Assembly: GCF_008831285.2 (NCBI RefSeq)
Contig: NC_045140.1
Coordinates: 25,438,131-25,502,130 of the forward strand
Reading direction: 5' to 3'
Length of the DNA: 64,000 nt
DNA from: Nymphaea colorata
Lineage: Eukaryota; Streptophyta; Magnoliopsida; Nymphaeales; Nymphaeaceae
Shown here: positions 37,016 through 50,692 of the stretch, piece by piece
Position numbering within the stretch: the stretch's first letter is position 1
How the letters are laid out: every line of letters starts with the position of its first letter
Program-made: the position numbers and the translations under genes
The notes under the pieces: model-generated
Databases searched by the model: none
What the model was told of the DNA's origin: nothing
Seen by the model: the letters and a program-made list of their open reading frames with translations, nothing else

Positions 37016-39123
37016 TCAGTGGTCAGTAAAACAGACCACGATGGACGGTGAAAGTTCATCCGCTTAAGGTGGACTCCACTGGTGGCAGTTAAATAAGTCA
37101 TTCCAATTGCCAACAGTTCAACTGAAAGTACCATATTCTTGTATAGCATCTCTGTCTACTTCTAGAAATCAATGTCATAAGATGTCAACCTGAAAAAGTA
37201 GTATAGTAACAGTAATGGAATGTCAACTAGCACTTGCTCAAAACGTCATCTTTGAATGCTTGGCACGTTTTGGCACTGCAATGCTGACCAGGGTTCATTG
37301 GCAAAAGCCTAACTCAGACTGGATTCACGCCTTCTTTGCGGTTCCATTTAAAAACCAGGGCAGAGTTGGTCAAATTTGACGGGTCTTGGCTGAATCTTCC
37401 ATTTTGATCTTTAGGTGCTGATCTGTTTCTGCAATGCAGACACGAAGATGAACTGGCAGACATGGATATGCCCCATTTTGGTAGTTTATTCCCACTTCAG
37501 AAAAGGACTTGATCACTAGAAAATGTTAAAAACTGTTGAAGATCAGAAAAAGTGAATAAGGCAATAAAACAGTTGCCTCCACCTGTGGCAGAGAAAAGCC
37601 AACTGCTCGAAGTGACTTAATTAAGCTTGAATGACCAATTTTGCTGATCCTTGGTGATGTAAGCTTCATTTGGAAAACAAAACATGACTCCTTTGACCAT
37701 TCTACTACAATAAGTTCTAGAATGTTCAAATATTTAAGCAGAAGATGCTCACAGACTGCATCCATCTAACTCATTACAGCATCTTAACAGTTGATCTCCT
37801 GAAATGAAAAACGAATTGCCTTTTAAGTTGATCAACTCTCAGGCAATCTAGAACTAAGTTGTCCCACCTTGTTCATGGTTCATTATCTACTTTCCGAGCG
37901 TTTGCTTTTTATTGATCATGACTCAAATAATATAAATCAAGCGTCCATTTAGTAAAAAGGGATCTTTTTTCATTTCTTGTATCAGGTATAAAATTGTCTG
38001 TCTGATTGATGCTCTTTGCAGTTTGCACCCTCTTTTGGTTTTCTAATTCAAGATTCTAAGGGATATATCTTGTTGATCTTTGTCTAGTTCTTATTCTCAG
38101 GAATTCCAGAGCACCAATTTCTTTATACAGAAATCCTAATCTTTGGGCTACGCAACTAAGAATTAAATTTCTGGGAAAATGTTCAATGCTCGATGGTGGT
38201 AGCCTTTCCCTTGAGATCGGTCATATTATTTACTATTCTAATGACGATATGATCTTCAACGCCAGAATTCAAAGGCTGACAATTTTCCTGCTCTAGCAGT
38301 GCCCATGGCTTGTCAACTCAACATGGAGAGCACCAAGCCAAGTCAATTCTACTAGAGAAATTGTAATTTTCAGTAATGACCTCCAGAAAGAAGGACTCTT
38401 TTTGTGAGAAATTTCTCGCTCATTTGTTTTTCTTTCTCTCAAAGGGACAAGTATGTAGAATATAGCAATGTGTCATGAGATAAAAATCACATTATTTTAG
38501 AAAAGTCAACATCTTTGTCAAAATTCTATAGTTCTTCTAAGAAATTCATGATAAAATCAATTTGTCTTTGACTATAATTTAAAAATCCATCACATTGGCT
38601 TTCTGCAATGATTGAGAATGAAATTTTACGAATCGACACTTCCTTTTATTTAATATACTTTCATTTCGTTTATGGCCATTTTTCGGAGCATAGGTAGATG
38701 AAAACCAACCAGATTTGGTGGAAACATGACCTGGCTTTACTTGATTTTCATGTGGTTGATGGTTTCAGCCTTTCTGGTTTTTCAAGTTGATTTTCGTGCT
38801 GCGAACTTTAGTGTCCCATAAGTTTCTTCGTACATGTAAAAGCCAAGCTGGGGAATGGGGATGATCAGCTATGGAGCTCGAAATATGAAGGTTCTGTCAA
38901 TTCAGTTGTTTATGACTTTGTTTCTTGAAAGTATAACTTTCTTGAACAGAGTGCAGCAGAGAACAGGGCATAGACATCTTATCAAGAATGCTAGAGAATG
39001 AATTTTGTTTAAGTTTTCAGTTGGATTTTTCTGTTATCTTCTAACTTAATGGTGTTCTCGATGTCAAGTTCTATAAAACCATTTACTTTTGGTGTAGATG
39101 TCAATGGAATTAACTTGACGACT

Positions 39124-39154
<31 letters not shown>

Positions 39155-39176
39155 GTGTGTGTATATATATATATGT
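39124..39176. repeat. Imperfect (TA)n/(TG)n microsatellite
   Basis: TA runs interrupted by a TTTA break, a short GTGTGTG run and a final ATGTATGTATG. Confidence 0.9.
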
Positions 39177-39647
39177 ATGTATGAAGTTTGCAGTTGAGAA
39201 GTAGTGGAACTATATATGAACAAGAGATATGAGATATGCAGACATACCAACTGCCATGGTATAACATCATGCTAACAAACTTCCAAATTGTTGTTTAAAA
39301 TTACCCTCGGAGATGATAGTCAATCCATAAATTAATAGCCAAACATAATGTGTCGATAGGTTACCATGCATATTCGGAAGGTTAATTAAATCCATCCGAA
39401 TTCTCTCCCTCGATTTCCACTTCTATCTCCGTTAAGAATTGCACGAGAAAGATCATGATAAACAGGGTACCGATATCAAGTAGGAGAACTCTAAGAGATG
39501 TTTCTGAACCTTACAAGAAAGTTGAGAATCTTGCAATAAACTTAGATATGATTATGGCATAAGAAAAAAGAAGGCCAAGAAATTGAAGCGGCTCGGTGCT
39601 CTTCATCCCACATCCACGAATTCTGTTTTTTTCTTCATTCATTTAAG

Positions 39648-40070
39648 GATGTACAATGAGTCGAGCCAATTCAGGCTGGACTCGAACTCACCCATGTAAG
39701 CTCGACTAGAGCTTGACTCGTTCAATAAACAATTAAACGAATCGAGCTCGAGCTCGAGTTAAAAATCGAGTCATGAATGAGTTGAGACCAAGTTACACGA
39801 GCTCGACTTGGCTAGTGTCTTCGTTTTTTGTTGATCTTGAGGGGTATATATCAGTATTTTTTATTAATTTTAATATTTTTTTTAGTTTTCATTTCAATTT
39901 AAAGAAAAAAAAAAATTATATGAATCAAGTGACACGAGCTTAAACAAGCCGAACTCGAGCTCGGACTCGGTTTACTCGACTTGAGCTCGAATCAAGCTCG
40001 AGCGGAGCAATATGTGACTAGAGCAGAGCTCAAGCTGACCGATTTGGAGCTCCGCTCGCTCAATGTACAT
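39648..40070. mobile_element. hAT-like non-autonomous element, about 420 bp
   Basis: The left end is GGATGTACAATGAGTCGAGC and the right end, inverted, is GAATGTACATTGAGCGAGC. Subterminal regions are dense in CGAGCTCGAG-type motifs on both sides of an AT-rich centre. The flanks TCATTTAA and GCATTTAT match at 6 of 8 positions, but the element ends then differ by two bases, so the target-site duplication is uncertain. Its layout resembles the element at 57268. Confidence 0.5.
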
Positions 40071-42099
40071 TCGTGCATTTATTGCAGTTACATCTTCCGC
40101 GATTTATAGTCTTGTTACAGCAAGAGTTTCTAAATTTCTTACAGGGAACCATTATAGCTGTTTTCATCACAATGTGTTACAAATTTATCATGGCACATGT
40201 GCCGTGTGACGTACTCTCAATGTGGATTTGCTTAAATGATAAATACTGAATGCATGCTTTAAAATCTATCTGGATTAATTGAACCTTTGGCTATAGTACA
40301 GTCTTTAATGTGGATTCAACATGAAATATGGTTGGTGTTCCCTAAGCAGGATGATCAACGCACTTCCAAGTCTACATGAAAGAGCAGGAGAAAAATTCTC
40401 TTCTTCTGCACGCAGCAGAGAGAATCTTTTAAGCTTTGGATCGCGCAAGAACTTGTTTCTGTACCCTTATAAAACTGCAGGATGCGTGTTGGCTGTTGTG
40501 CAAAGAATATGTGGATTTCATTACGTGCACTTGTTTCCTATCATCAAGGACTTTGCAGAAGTTGGCAGCTCATAGTATGTGGCCGAATCTGCACTTTCTG
40601 TATATTAAACTGCTAACATTTCACAATATTTTGATTTAACTAGTGTATTCGTACAAATAGAGACAACAAACTTAACTAAAAGAAAATATTAAACTATTAT
40701 ATCCTTTAAAACATTGCTTTCGATTGGGTTGTCATTTCTATCATATGGCTCTAATTACTAATGTGATCATCAGTATCAACTTTGACATGACGAAGGACCT
40801 TGCAATTAAGGCGAACATGGTTTTAAATCATGCAAAGTCATCACTAATCATCTCATGCATTAATGCTAATATAGCATGCTAATGGTAGCTATTATAGTTC
40901 ATTTCTTGACATACCAGGAATAATACCAGAAGACGAGAAACTGTTTACTCTCTTCCAGATGCCTAAGTGGACAACTCAGTTGGTGATTTTTATAAACTTC
41001 GGTTTGATCCCACGGAATCATTTTTCTCGGTGTCCGCATACTGTAGATGGAAATCCATTCCGAAATATGAAAATATGTTTAATCAGTCTTTTTACATCAT
41101 CGACACCAATCTGCGAATTGTGAAATTAATATATTACAAAGTAGTCAAATGGCATTAAAAATCAAATAAATTATGTAGCGTCAGATGAAGACATGGGCAT
41201 GTATGAGGCATTAAGTATCTACAGCACTAATTGCCATGATGCTCTTTGCTTCAAAAGTTTTGCTTTATTGATGCATTGTGATTCCGATCAAGAATCACCA
41301 GATTCTATCTAACCCAATAGTAGCAAGAGTAACAACTACCAAGATATTCTGTCAGATAATCTGATACTTCAAACAAAATAAAGATATTAAAAAACTGTAT
41401 ATTTTATGTCTTTTGTTAAGACATTTTATCATTGCTTAAGAGATTAAACAGCATCACAAACCAAATGTGGGCATGAGATCCGTGCAAGAGCTCCAACATA
41501 AGTATTAATTTGTTTGTCCCGGTCATTTGGTTGAACCTACGCCATTCAACGATCTGAAACTCTATACAAATGCAAATGATTAGTCTCAAGAGGTGTAGTG
41601 TCAAACGATCAGTAATGATACGACATTCGAGTAATGATACGACATTTGAGTTGAATGATGTATTATAAGTCTACCCACACATTCAAATAAGCCAAAACCT
41701 TTAAGATAATGCAGTTTTTGTTAAGCAAATATTTTAAAAAATGCATATGAGTATCATTACTGATCTCATGAATATATGATCTTTTCTTTCTTCTCCCTTT
41801 TTCTCCTTAAAACACCAATGTCTAACTAAAAATGTGAAAAAGTACCATAATCACCCCCCTCCTGAACAAATTAATGATAGTTAGTTTCATAGCCATGTTA
41901 TTTTCTCACGATAGTGATAATTTTGGTTTTGTCTAAGCTTTCGGACGGTGTTGTCTTCAATTTAAGAAAAAAAAGGAGGAAAAGGACATCGGTGACATTA
42001 TTTTTTTTAAGGTGAATAGTTCATGCCCATCACCCATGATTCATGGTGTTGAAGTCCGGACCTATTAGAGTCCAAAGAATGAACGCAATGAGTCGTGAT

Positions 42100-42172
42100 A
42101 GCGACCACAAGATTTGAACCTCAGACTTTTTGAAAGTAAACCACTTTGCGGCTGGGTGCACTACAACCTCTC
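42100..42172 (-). mobile_element. tRNA-derived SINE-like fragment (minus strand)
   Basis: On the minus strand TAGTGCACCCAG (box A-like) is followed about 33 bases later by GAGGTTCAAATC (box B-like). It abuts the (TA)n tract at 42179. No clear ends or target-site duplication. Confidence 0.35.
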
Positions 42173-42174
42173 AG

Positions 42175-42178
<4 letters not shown>

Positions 42179-42229
<51 letters not shown>
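42179..42229. repeat. (AT)n microsatellite
   Basis: About 25 AT units directly next to the SINE-like fragment. Confidence 0.97.
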
Positions 42230-42231
<2 letters not shown>

Positions 42232-43600
42232 TCAACAGATTTATGCGGAAAATTTTTTGGCAGTGAATTCTGATTGACTGCTGGCAAAAAATATTGCTCG
42301 GTGGGCAACATAGATGGGCCAGATCTCATATTATAACAGCAGACACGATGTCTACAGACAAAATGCATATATAATGCGAAAGAAACTTGGCGTGTTTCAC
42401 GTACATAATAACAAACACAACAAGAACCCTACTCTGAAATTAAGTTCCATCCCTTATAGGTCGAATTGTTAAAGAGCACGTTGAGTTCCGAGTCAACTCC
42501 ATGCATTCTCTAGCTAGAATCGAGGGGGTTGGTGACAGATCATGGGAAGCATCGCAATCCATATTACGTACGTCTACAGTATCCCGTACGTATCTTTCTC
42601 GGATCCTGATTGGTAGTAATATCATTGACATAATTATATACACAATGATATTGCCACGCCGAATCGCTATGGGAATCGACGCTATGTGGAGTAAAAAATT
42701 TCAACCAAGATAAAATCAAAGGTTTGGGATGATCTCAGTTACGAATTTGTGATTAAAATGCGACTCTTACTTTCAAAAGTTTATTAAGTTTGTGATGAAT
42801 CTTTTAAAAAAAGCTTATAAAAAGGGCTATTAAGTGGTTGGTTGTTTTGGCTGAAAGTCTTTTTGAAGTTAAAACTAAATTTGTTAGAAGGCAAGTTGGG
42901 ATCTGTTGGACCGTATGGTCAGGTCGGATCATTGCACAGAAAGGTATGCAAAGTTACATATGCATCTAACAGGAAAATTTTCTATGAAAATGGCAGCGAT
43001 CCACTTGTATTTTGGTTCATGCACGCAAGAAATTCTCTAGAGAAGAAGCTCATTATCGTTTTAGATTGTATAAAGTGAGGTGCAAGTTGGGATGTGTTTG
43101 AGTATAACCTAGACGTTTACAACATCTAAACAAGAAAAGGAGAAAGAATATCATTTGTTCTGACTACACAACGGTACTAGCTAGAAAGTGATGTTTTCGG
43201 AAGATTAAAGAACATTACAAAAAACATGAAAAATGATTATGATAGCTCAAACCTTTTTCTTGTTAGCAGGAGTTCAAAAATCTAATTATGTAAATGTAAG
43301 TAAGTGATGTAATTTTCTACTTGATCCTACATGGAACTGGATTAGATGTAATTTGAAGATTACTAATATATCGGCGTTTGAATGTACATTATATTTGCTA
43401 CATTTTGAGAATGTTTAATTTAAATGAATCATTTAATTGAGGAACATTTTTCTTAACATATTAATACAAATTGTTATGCAGGTTTATAAAGTTAAGGTTA
43501 AAATGTAGCTCGTAAAAGAAATTTCTTGGATACCGCGCGAAAAGAAAAAATAAAAATCAGGTGGCACGAACAGAAATAACAAATTGGATCTGAGAAAATC

Positions 43601-44766
43601 TTGATCCGGTCCATTTAACATCTCATCTTTCTCCATCTTTGAGGAACGATCCAAGATTGAAGCGGTTTCTCGAGAATTGCTTCGGCCCTGGAGGAATTAG
43701 TGAATGAGGTAAGACTGTCGTCTCGATCATCCCATTTGTTTCTTTATCGTTCTTGTTGTTATTCGTTTGGTGTAACGCTTGATCGAAACGAGGAAGGAGA
43801 AGGGGAGTTTGCGAGTTTCTCTCAAGAGGATGGATGAATTTGTAGAGATGGTGGCTAAGATGTTCGTTCTCCGTTATTTTTATTTTTATTTTATTTTTTT
43901 TTGTGTGGATTGTTGTTCAGATTCGGCCGATTCATTTTCTAGACTTATAATTTTATTATATGATTCTGATGAATCGACTGTTCTGGGCTTATTGCTCATA
44001 GAGCAATGCGAGAATCATGAATTGATGAAATTATTGGATGAAACCACTTGTCCAGGCAAGCAGCATAAGATGGGAAATTGCTTTATGCCTCATATTTCCA
44101 TCCCTATATATATTGGACATAGAGTGGATTACATTTTTAGTTTTGGTATTTTCCACTTGCCTGGTTCAAAGGGTACTAAGATGCAATCTAGTGAGAAGAT
44201 TAAAGCATGTTTTATTGGCTTGTGTTTCTCCGATTATCTTGAGATTTTGTGATTTTTTGTAAAAAGTGTGAACTCGAATTTAGGTTCTAGATCTTATCTA
44301 GCTCCAGAACTGCATTTGCATTACATTATCAAACATGAAATTGATAGGGCATGCCTGTAGTTGTCTTCTGAGTTTCATCTTGTATTGACCTGAAGAACAT
44401 GCTATGTGGTTTCATTACAAGAGAAAAGGAAAAAGAAAATAGTAACTTGTTAGCTTCTTTTATCTTACTTGTTTTTTAGTACTTGTTTGGAAAAAGTGTC
44501 TTATTGGTTACTGTTAGAGCGTCCTTTAGTCAACCCCTATTAGACACGCTCAGGTGTTAGCTGCTGCTATCTTAAATGGTTTTTGGTATTGATTTGGAAA
44601 CAAATACTTACTGGTGGTGTTTGGAGCATCCTTTAGTTAAGCCTGTACATTCTCTCACTGTGCAAAGTGTGCTTTTTTTTCTTTCTTTATTGAAGTGGAA
44701 CTGTTACTAACTTTCAACATCTATGTCATGCATTTCTCTTAACACTCTGCTGTTGATGTCCTACAG
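43601..44766 (+). other. NAXD 5' UTR exon end and leader intron
   Basis: A splice donor TGAATGAG|GTAAGA at 43708/43709 and an acceptor CCTACAG ending at 44766, 15 bases before the NAXD start codon, suggest a non-coding first exon and an intron of about 1058 bp. The intron holds a diverged duplication (about 107-bp offset, near 44486 and 44593, around TTTGGAAA and CATCCTTTAGTTAAGCC). The 157-codon open frame at 43779-44252 lies inside this intron and is probably not translated. Confidence 0.5.
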
Positions 44767-44781
44767 CTTGAGTGATAGGTG

Positions 44782-47700
44782 ATGCACAACTCTTTAAGAA
44801 CATTGGGCCATGGCAGGAACGGTTCCTTTTCTATTTTAGAGAGCAAGGCCTCTTGCATGTTTGCGTCTGGTGCAATTTTGAGGAGGCAGCATTTTTTAGT
44901 AAGATCTCTGAGAGGATACAAAATCCAAAATTTCACTAAAACAATGGCCGAGATAAAATATTCAGTTGATGAGGCTGTTGCTGGAAAAATCCTACGAACA
45001 ATAACTCCTGATCTTGATCCTGGCAGATATAAGGGCCAGGCAGGTAAGCACACCCATTTGTTGCTCTTCTCTTGTTTACAACTATCACTTGTCTGCTTAA
45101 AACCAGGAGAGTAGCTTTTGAAGGTTTCTTATCGTTTCCAGGCCTAACAATCTTTTTTCAATTCCATGATGTTGATATGAAGCTTTGTTGATTTGGTCAC
45201 TCATTTTCTTCACCTAGATAAGGATGGAACCTGCACATTTACAATGGTTTTCTGAACTCCTCTAAGCAATGGACCTTCTGCAGGGAAGATTGCAGTTATA
45301 GGTGGTTGCCGTGAATATACAGGTGCACCATACTTTGCAGCAATATCTGCCTTGAAAATAGTGAGTACATTGATGAACTCTTTTTTGGACATTTTTTAGT
45401 TTAGCAACCCTGTAGGTATGAATGTCTGTCTAGCTATAGATAGTTGTCACAAGCTCTTGCCCATTTAAAGGGCAAATATCAATGCCTGTTTAGCTGTAGA
45501 AAAATGTGGTTACAAACTTTTTCTATTTAAAGTTTCAAATTTAGAAATTGATTTTTTTAATTTCTTTGAGACAGGGTGCTGATTTATCTCATGTCTTTTG
45601 TACAAAAGATGCTGCACCAGTTATAAAGAGCTATAGCCCTGAGCTTATTGTCCATCCTGTGCTTGAAGAATCTTATAGTGTAAGGTCTGTTTAAGCCTCA
45701 TGCCTTTTGGTTCTCCTGGTTGGCTTTCTGGAGCATTCTGTGGAAAATTGATGGTCTAAATCTATTGTTCAGGGATGATGAAAGGGGACTTACATCCAAG
45801 AAAGTTCTTGCAGAAGTTGCGAAATGGATGGCTAGATTTGATTGCCTCGTTGTTGGACCTGGCCTTGGAAGGGATCCGTTTCTTATGGTTGTCATCTTAA
45901 TTTTTTACTAATTAATTATGGTCTTGAATCCTTGTGGAGAAAAAGGAAAAAGTGTTGCAATCACATGTTCAATCACATCACTAACTTGTAGTTCCAGAAA
46001 ACCATATGGAAAATATGGTGGCCTTGGGGTGTGAAGAAAACTATGTAGATTCATAAAAATCTTTGTCCCAAATGTTCTGCATCAGTCATGGTCAATAATT
46101 TGTTCACAGAGGGTGATTTCTCGGACCCATTTCTTGGGTACAAGTTCCATTTTATTTTCTGTGGAATTGCTGAACCACCACTACCCTGGGAGAAGCCAGA
46201 TGAGGCAGAAACTCCAAGTATGTTTTGAAGCTCGGCATTTCTAGAGTGGGACACATGGATCAATATGATGATCGGTTTAGGTAGAGGGTCTAGCCTATTC
46301 TGTTGGAACTGTAGGGATTAGAACATGACGTACAGGTCAACATTGAAGTAAGTTTTGGGCCTTTGACCTATAGAGGTGATGTGCTTGTGCTTGCCCAGAA
46401 AAGGGGTCTTGTAGAAGTTCTTAGGCACATCCAATTGGAACTAGCAGTAAAATCCTGAGGCTCAAAGAAATTCAGGTTCAGGCTGGTCAGACATCTGATG
46501 TTGTATCTGAAGCTTGGTCCGTATTGCGAGCTTGAGTATTGAAGTCTACCTTATTTTGGAAGACTTTGATCATACAGATTTTTGTCCTTTCTGGTCCCCT
46601 ATTGGGATCTCTAAATTAGGTGGGACCCCCAAATTGAAATTTCTTTTCTTTAATATCCTTTGTTAATATGCCTAGCCTTTTTAGATTCTCCTAGGGTGCC
46701 ACAAATGTAGCCTGAGTTAATTGTCTTCGATTGGGCTATTGCTGCAGGAGCAGCTAAATTTTTTTCTCTATAATACTAAGACGTGACAAAATATAGGTGC
46801 TTCTGGGTCATGTTATGGTCAGGATCAAAGGACCTTGTATGTAAGGCTGTTAATGAGGCTCTTGTACCAATTACTACTAAAATGCCAGAGGTAAATCACG
46901 GAAGTTCTGGCCGAAACATGATTTACATCAACCCAAGACAATGTTAGTAGTACATCAAGTTAGAATGGTATGTGCTTTTGCTTGATACCCAACCCTACCC
47001 AGATGAGTCAAGTTTTAATGTGTTTTTAATATAAATGTTCTGTACTAAAATTATATGGGTCCATTTTGGGATTAGTTTTTTACGCTATTGGTATTAGGTA
47101 CCTCAACCTGGCTAGCTTTTATATTATGTATGGATAAAGGTTTTCATTATGTGTGGATACACGTAAACCAGTCTTGTACAGCTCAAACTGTTGATAGGCC
47201 TGCTTCTACGTCTTTGGTACTGCAGAAGAATGTAAGGATGAGATAGTGAACACAATTGTTGACATTGTTAGGATTGAAACATAGTGGGCTCAATCAAAAG
47301 AAAAATCATAGGCTAATTGCAGGATTCAGATGTTAGTATTTCTTGGAAATGCAAGTCTCAGTCCATCCACATAAGAAAATAGGCTAGGTATCTGTGGCAG
47401 ATTGAATAGCAAGATCTTTCTTGCAGCTTGTTCTTTCCATTACTTTACATTTTATGCACCTATGACTCCTATATAGCTGAAAAGTTATACTTTGAATAGC
47501 ATCTTGTGCACCAATGACTCCACTATAAATGAAAGGTTATTCATTCTAACTTTCAGGAGTGCGTGAGTGAGATTATTACAGCGGCTCGACATTCAAAAAT
47601 TCCAATTGTAGTTGATGGGGTATGCCGTCCGACTGAACCTTGGGTGTTTTAGTTGCAATCTTGAGGAAGATGTGCTCTCCCTCTCTCTCCTCCACCCACC

Positions 47701-50436
47701 CCTCCACCCACCCCAACCAAACTAATGTTTCAGCTGATGTTTGCCATATAGGATGGTTTGTTTCTTGTCACAAGCAATCTTGAACTGATACAAGGGTACC
47801 CTTTGGCTGTTCTAACTCCAAATGTGAATGAGTACAAGCGTCTTGTGGAGAAGGTTTTTGGAGGTGAAGTCAACTGCAAAGATGGGCTCGACCAGTTACA
47901 GTCAATTGCTCAAAGGTACCTTTTCTTGTTGTCCTAATTTAGATTAGACATCATTTAACTTTGTTGTTATTAAAGTTTTCAAGTTTCTATTGTCTACTTA
48001 GGAAATTAACATCTCTTACAATGTGCAATGGTGCCTTTAAGGATTGGAGTGACGATTCTGCAGAAGGGAAACTCTGATATCATCAGTGATGGCAAATCAG
48101 GTACGTGATCTATATTGGATGTAAAAGTTTCTATATGGAGCTTTAGCTTCACTTGCAAAATAAATGAGAGGGAATTGTTTTGTGTAATTAATTCCACTTT
48201 TCATCAAATCAAAATTGAATACTTTCACTAACGGTCCTTTCCAGTTAAGAAAGAAATGCTGTTTTTCCTTCTTTGTAATTTGAGGGTCATTGTTCAGTGC
48301 AATGGCAAAATGCTTTCGCTTTCAGCTTAGAGATGCATCTTGAGAGGTGCCCACTTGCACAATGTTGTTTGGGGTTGAACCTTGTGACCTCTAACAATGC
48401 CAAGTAGACCACATTGTGTGTGGTCTATCTGATATTTCCAACCTTCTGTGACTCTACCAGATTCTTTCTGCAGTTACGTTGGTGAACATTTTTGGATCTC
48501 CACGGCGTTGTGGTGGCCAGGGTGATATTCTGTCTGGAAGGTTGGTTTCTGTTCAGCCTTTGTCTTCTTATTTTTCTTCTACAAGATGATAATTTCTGCT
48601 TCAGTTTATTATGCCATATGATGTAATGGTAACCGTCTAATTTTATCATATATGTAGTAAGTTATTTTTTGGAAGCACTTTACTCATATCACATACAAAT
48701 ATGTCTACAGTCCTCAGACATATAATTTAGTCCCTTTGAAGTCATGCTCCAGCAGTCATCGTTTCATAGTTTGGATGTTTTCTGTGAAATTCCATTATCA
48801 TACTGATTTGACTCCTTGATGATGTATAATAAGTACTTACGAATACTGAAAAGTGAAATCCCATTTTTAACCTCCTGATTAGGGGTAAATAAACCAATCA
48901 GGTGTTGTTTGCTCTTTGTTTTTTAGGGACGTAAAACCTGTTCATGAGGGGTTCAACACACTGTCAATGAGCCTAGCACAAGAGGGGTTCATTTTTTAAC
49001 AATGTTCAGTTTCTTATTGCTTTGAGAATTTGGAAATACGTCATGTTATATATTAATCTATCCCTCGTGAACCATGCTCAGTTTGTGATAAATATTCTTT
49101 TGCAGTTAGCATCTAGCTCCATGCATTACACCTCTCCTGCACATCATGCTCATGCTTGCTAGTTCATTTACCACTTTACCATTTTCTAATAGGATATTGG
49201 TTGGACATGTTTGAACATTCTGTTTTCTTCTTTCCTCTTATTTATTTTTTTGCTACGGGCAGCCCCTGATCTTTAATAGGAGAAATGTGAAAATCAGAAT
49301 GGCAGAAGAAAAAATTAACAAAGAAAAAGCTGCAAACGTCAGAAAACTATCCCTTTGGTGTAATCAAATTAAGATATTCAGATGTTCCCTTTGAACTGGT
49401 TCCATGACCGGGGCACAAATTTTTAAATCCAGGGTTGGAATCTCAGATTCCTAACACTATTGTTTGAATAGAAGGGAAGGAAAGGGTACTAAGAGTTCTA
49501 CTGGCCAACAGAGAAGCAGTTGTTTTCTCGAAGTCATTGCAGGAGCTTTTTCTTGATAAGATTTGCCCTACTCGATAGGATGGAAAGGAAGGGAAAATGA
49601 AAAGGCAAAGAAAATAGAGGGAGAGTTTAATGCTGGAGGGGAAAGAAAGGGAGGATTAATGAGGGTAAACTTGTGTTTTTTTTAAAAGACATTCTTTTCC
49701 CTTCCAATCTTCTCATTTCTAGAGGTACGCAGTTTTGCCCTTGCTTTTTCTTCCTCTCCTTTCCTTTCTTTCTTATCCAAACACAGTTCTGTTTATTCCA
49801 ACCTTACTTTATGATAAAATAGAGGTTATCCAGGGTGCCCATGTTTTGTGTTTGCGTGACCCCTTAAAGTACACATTGAAAATGAAGCTGATCTCACCCT
49901 AAGGAGAAAAATTTCCCCCATGAGGTATGCCCTTAAGACTACAAAAGGGTGATGTTATCAAAATGGACGCTGAGCTGCTGTCTTCCTGGATGTTTCCGTC
50001 CTTTTATGTTGACAGAAATTTCTACTGGTGCAGTGTCGCAGTTTTCTCATCTTGGGCAAGACAAGTGCTTGAAACTCAGAAGGAACCAGATGACAGGTGA
50101 AGTTTCTTACTCAATTTCCATTTCCTGTTTGTACTTAGTCTTCTGATAATGAAGCTTTATTTCTCATTTTTCACCTCTTATTTGGTCTGGTGATTGAAGT
50201 ATTCCAATGAATCCAATGGTGCTGGGAAGCATTTCTGGTTCTGTTTTGCTGAGAAAAGCAGCATCAGTTGCTTTTGGTAAGAAGAAGCGATCGACTCTCA
50301 CAACAGACATCATCGAATGTCTAGGAGAAAGGTTTGTGCTGACATTTGTCAAAGTTCCATATATTTTTCATGTTGCCCCGAAGCTCATGCTTTATGTCGT
50401 GTCCCCAGTTTGGAGCATCTGTGCCCGGTCTCCTGA
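44782..50436 (+). CDS. NAXD: ATP-dependent (S)-NAD(P)H-hydrate dehydratase
   Basis: Repairs hydrated NAD(P)H (NADHX, NADPHX) back to NAD(P)H using ATP, working with the NAXE epimerase. It has a ribokinase-like fold. Exons: 44782-45043, 45284-45360, 45575-45684, 45773-45887, 47557-47619, 47752-47915, 48042-48100, 48474-48540, 50034-50096, 50200-50331, 50409-50436. They join to 1140 nt, 379 aa. Motifs seen: [26 protein letters not shown] (178-185), [23 protein letters not shown] (230-240), [10 protein letters not shown], and [15 protein letters not shown] (291-305) with the catalytic-type aspartate 301. The first 54 residues are basic and hydroxylated, organelle-targeting in character. An in-frame Met55 (44944, [11 protein letters not shown]) would give a cytosolic form. 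Intron 4 (45888-47556) begins GTTGTC, a weak donor, and intron 8 (48541-50033) is long; I recognise no genes in either. Confidence 0.95.
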
Positions 50437-50648
50437 AGCTGTTGGGTTGTACTATACAGGTTTCTTGTATTCATGTTCATGCCATCAGCATTTCTAGTTT
50501 TCTGTTTAAGCGTTGTTGGCAATTGATCTCTTGTAGTAACCTAGTCAGTTGAAGAGTACGATTGCCAGATTTAGGGCCTTTGTCTTTAATGTTTGTTGTT
50601 CTGCGGTCAACACTTGAGAATAAGAACAGAAAGGTATAATAATTTTTT

Positions 50649-50692
<44 letters not shown>

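Larger units (their letters stand above)
31036..43600. other. Gene-poor 12.5-kb region upstream of both RSL and NAXD
   Basis: The space between the divergent bHLH and NAXD genes. I see mobile-element remnants, dinucleotide repeats and long AT-rich stretches without features. The only open frame with protein-like composition is at 36782-37015 (minus). The 19-bp direct repeat GTAATGATACGACATT(C/T)GA occurs twice in a row near 41612-41650. Confidence 0.6.

Noticed and set aside
43779-44252. 157-codon open frame upstream of NAXD
   Set aside because: It lies in the probable leader intron, is rich in Phe/Tyr from T-rich DNA and has no domain.
48310-48420. SINE in NAXD intron 7
   Set aside because: A GGTTGAACC-like phrase is present (48372-48380) but there is no convincing box A at the right distance and no ends.
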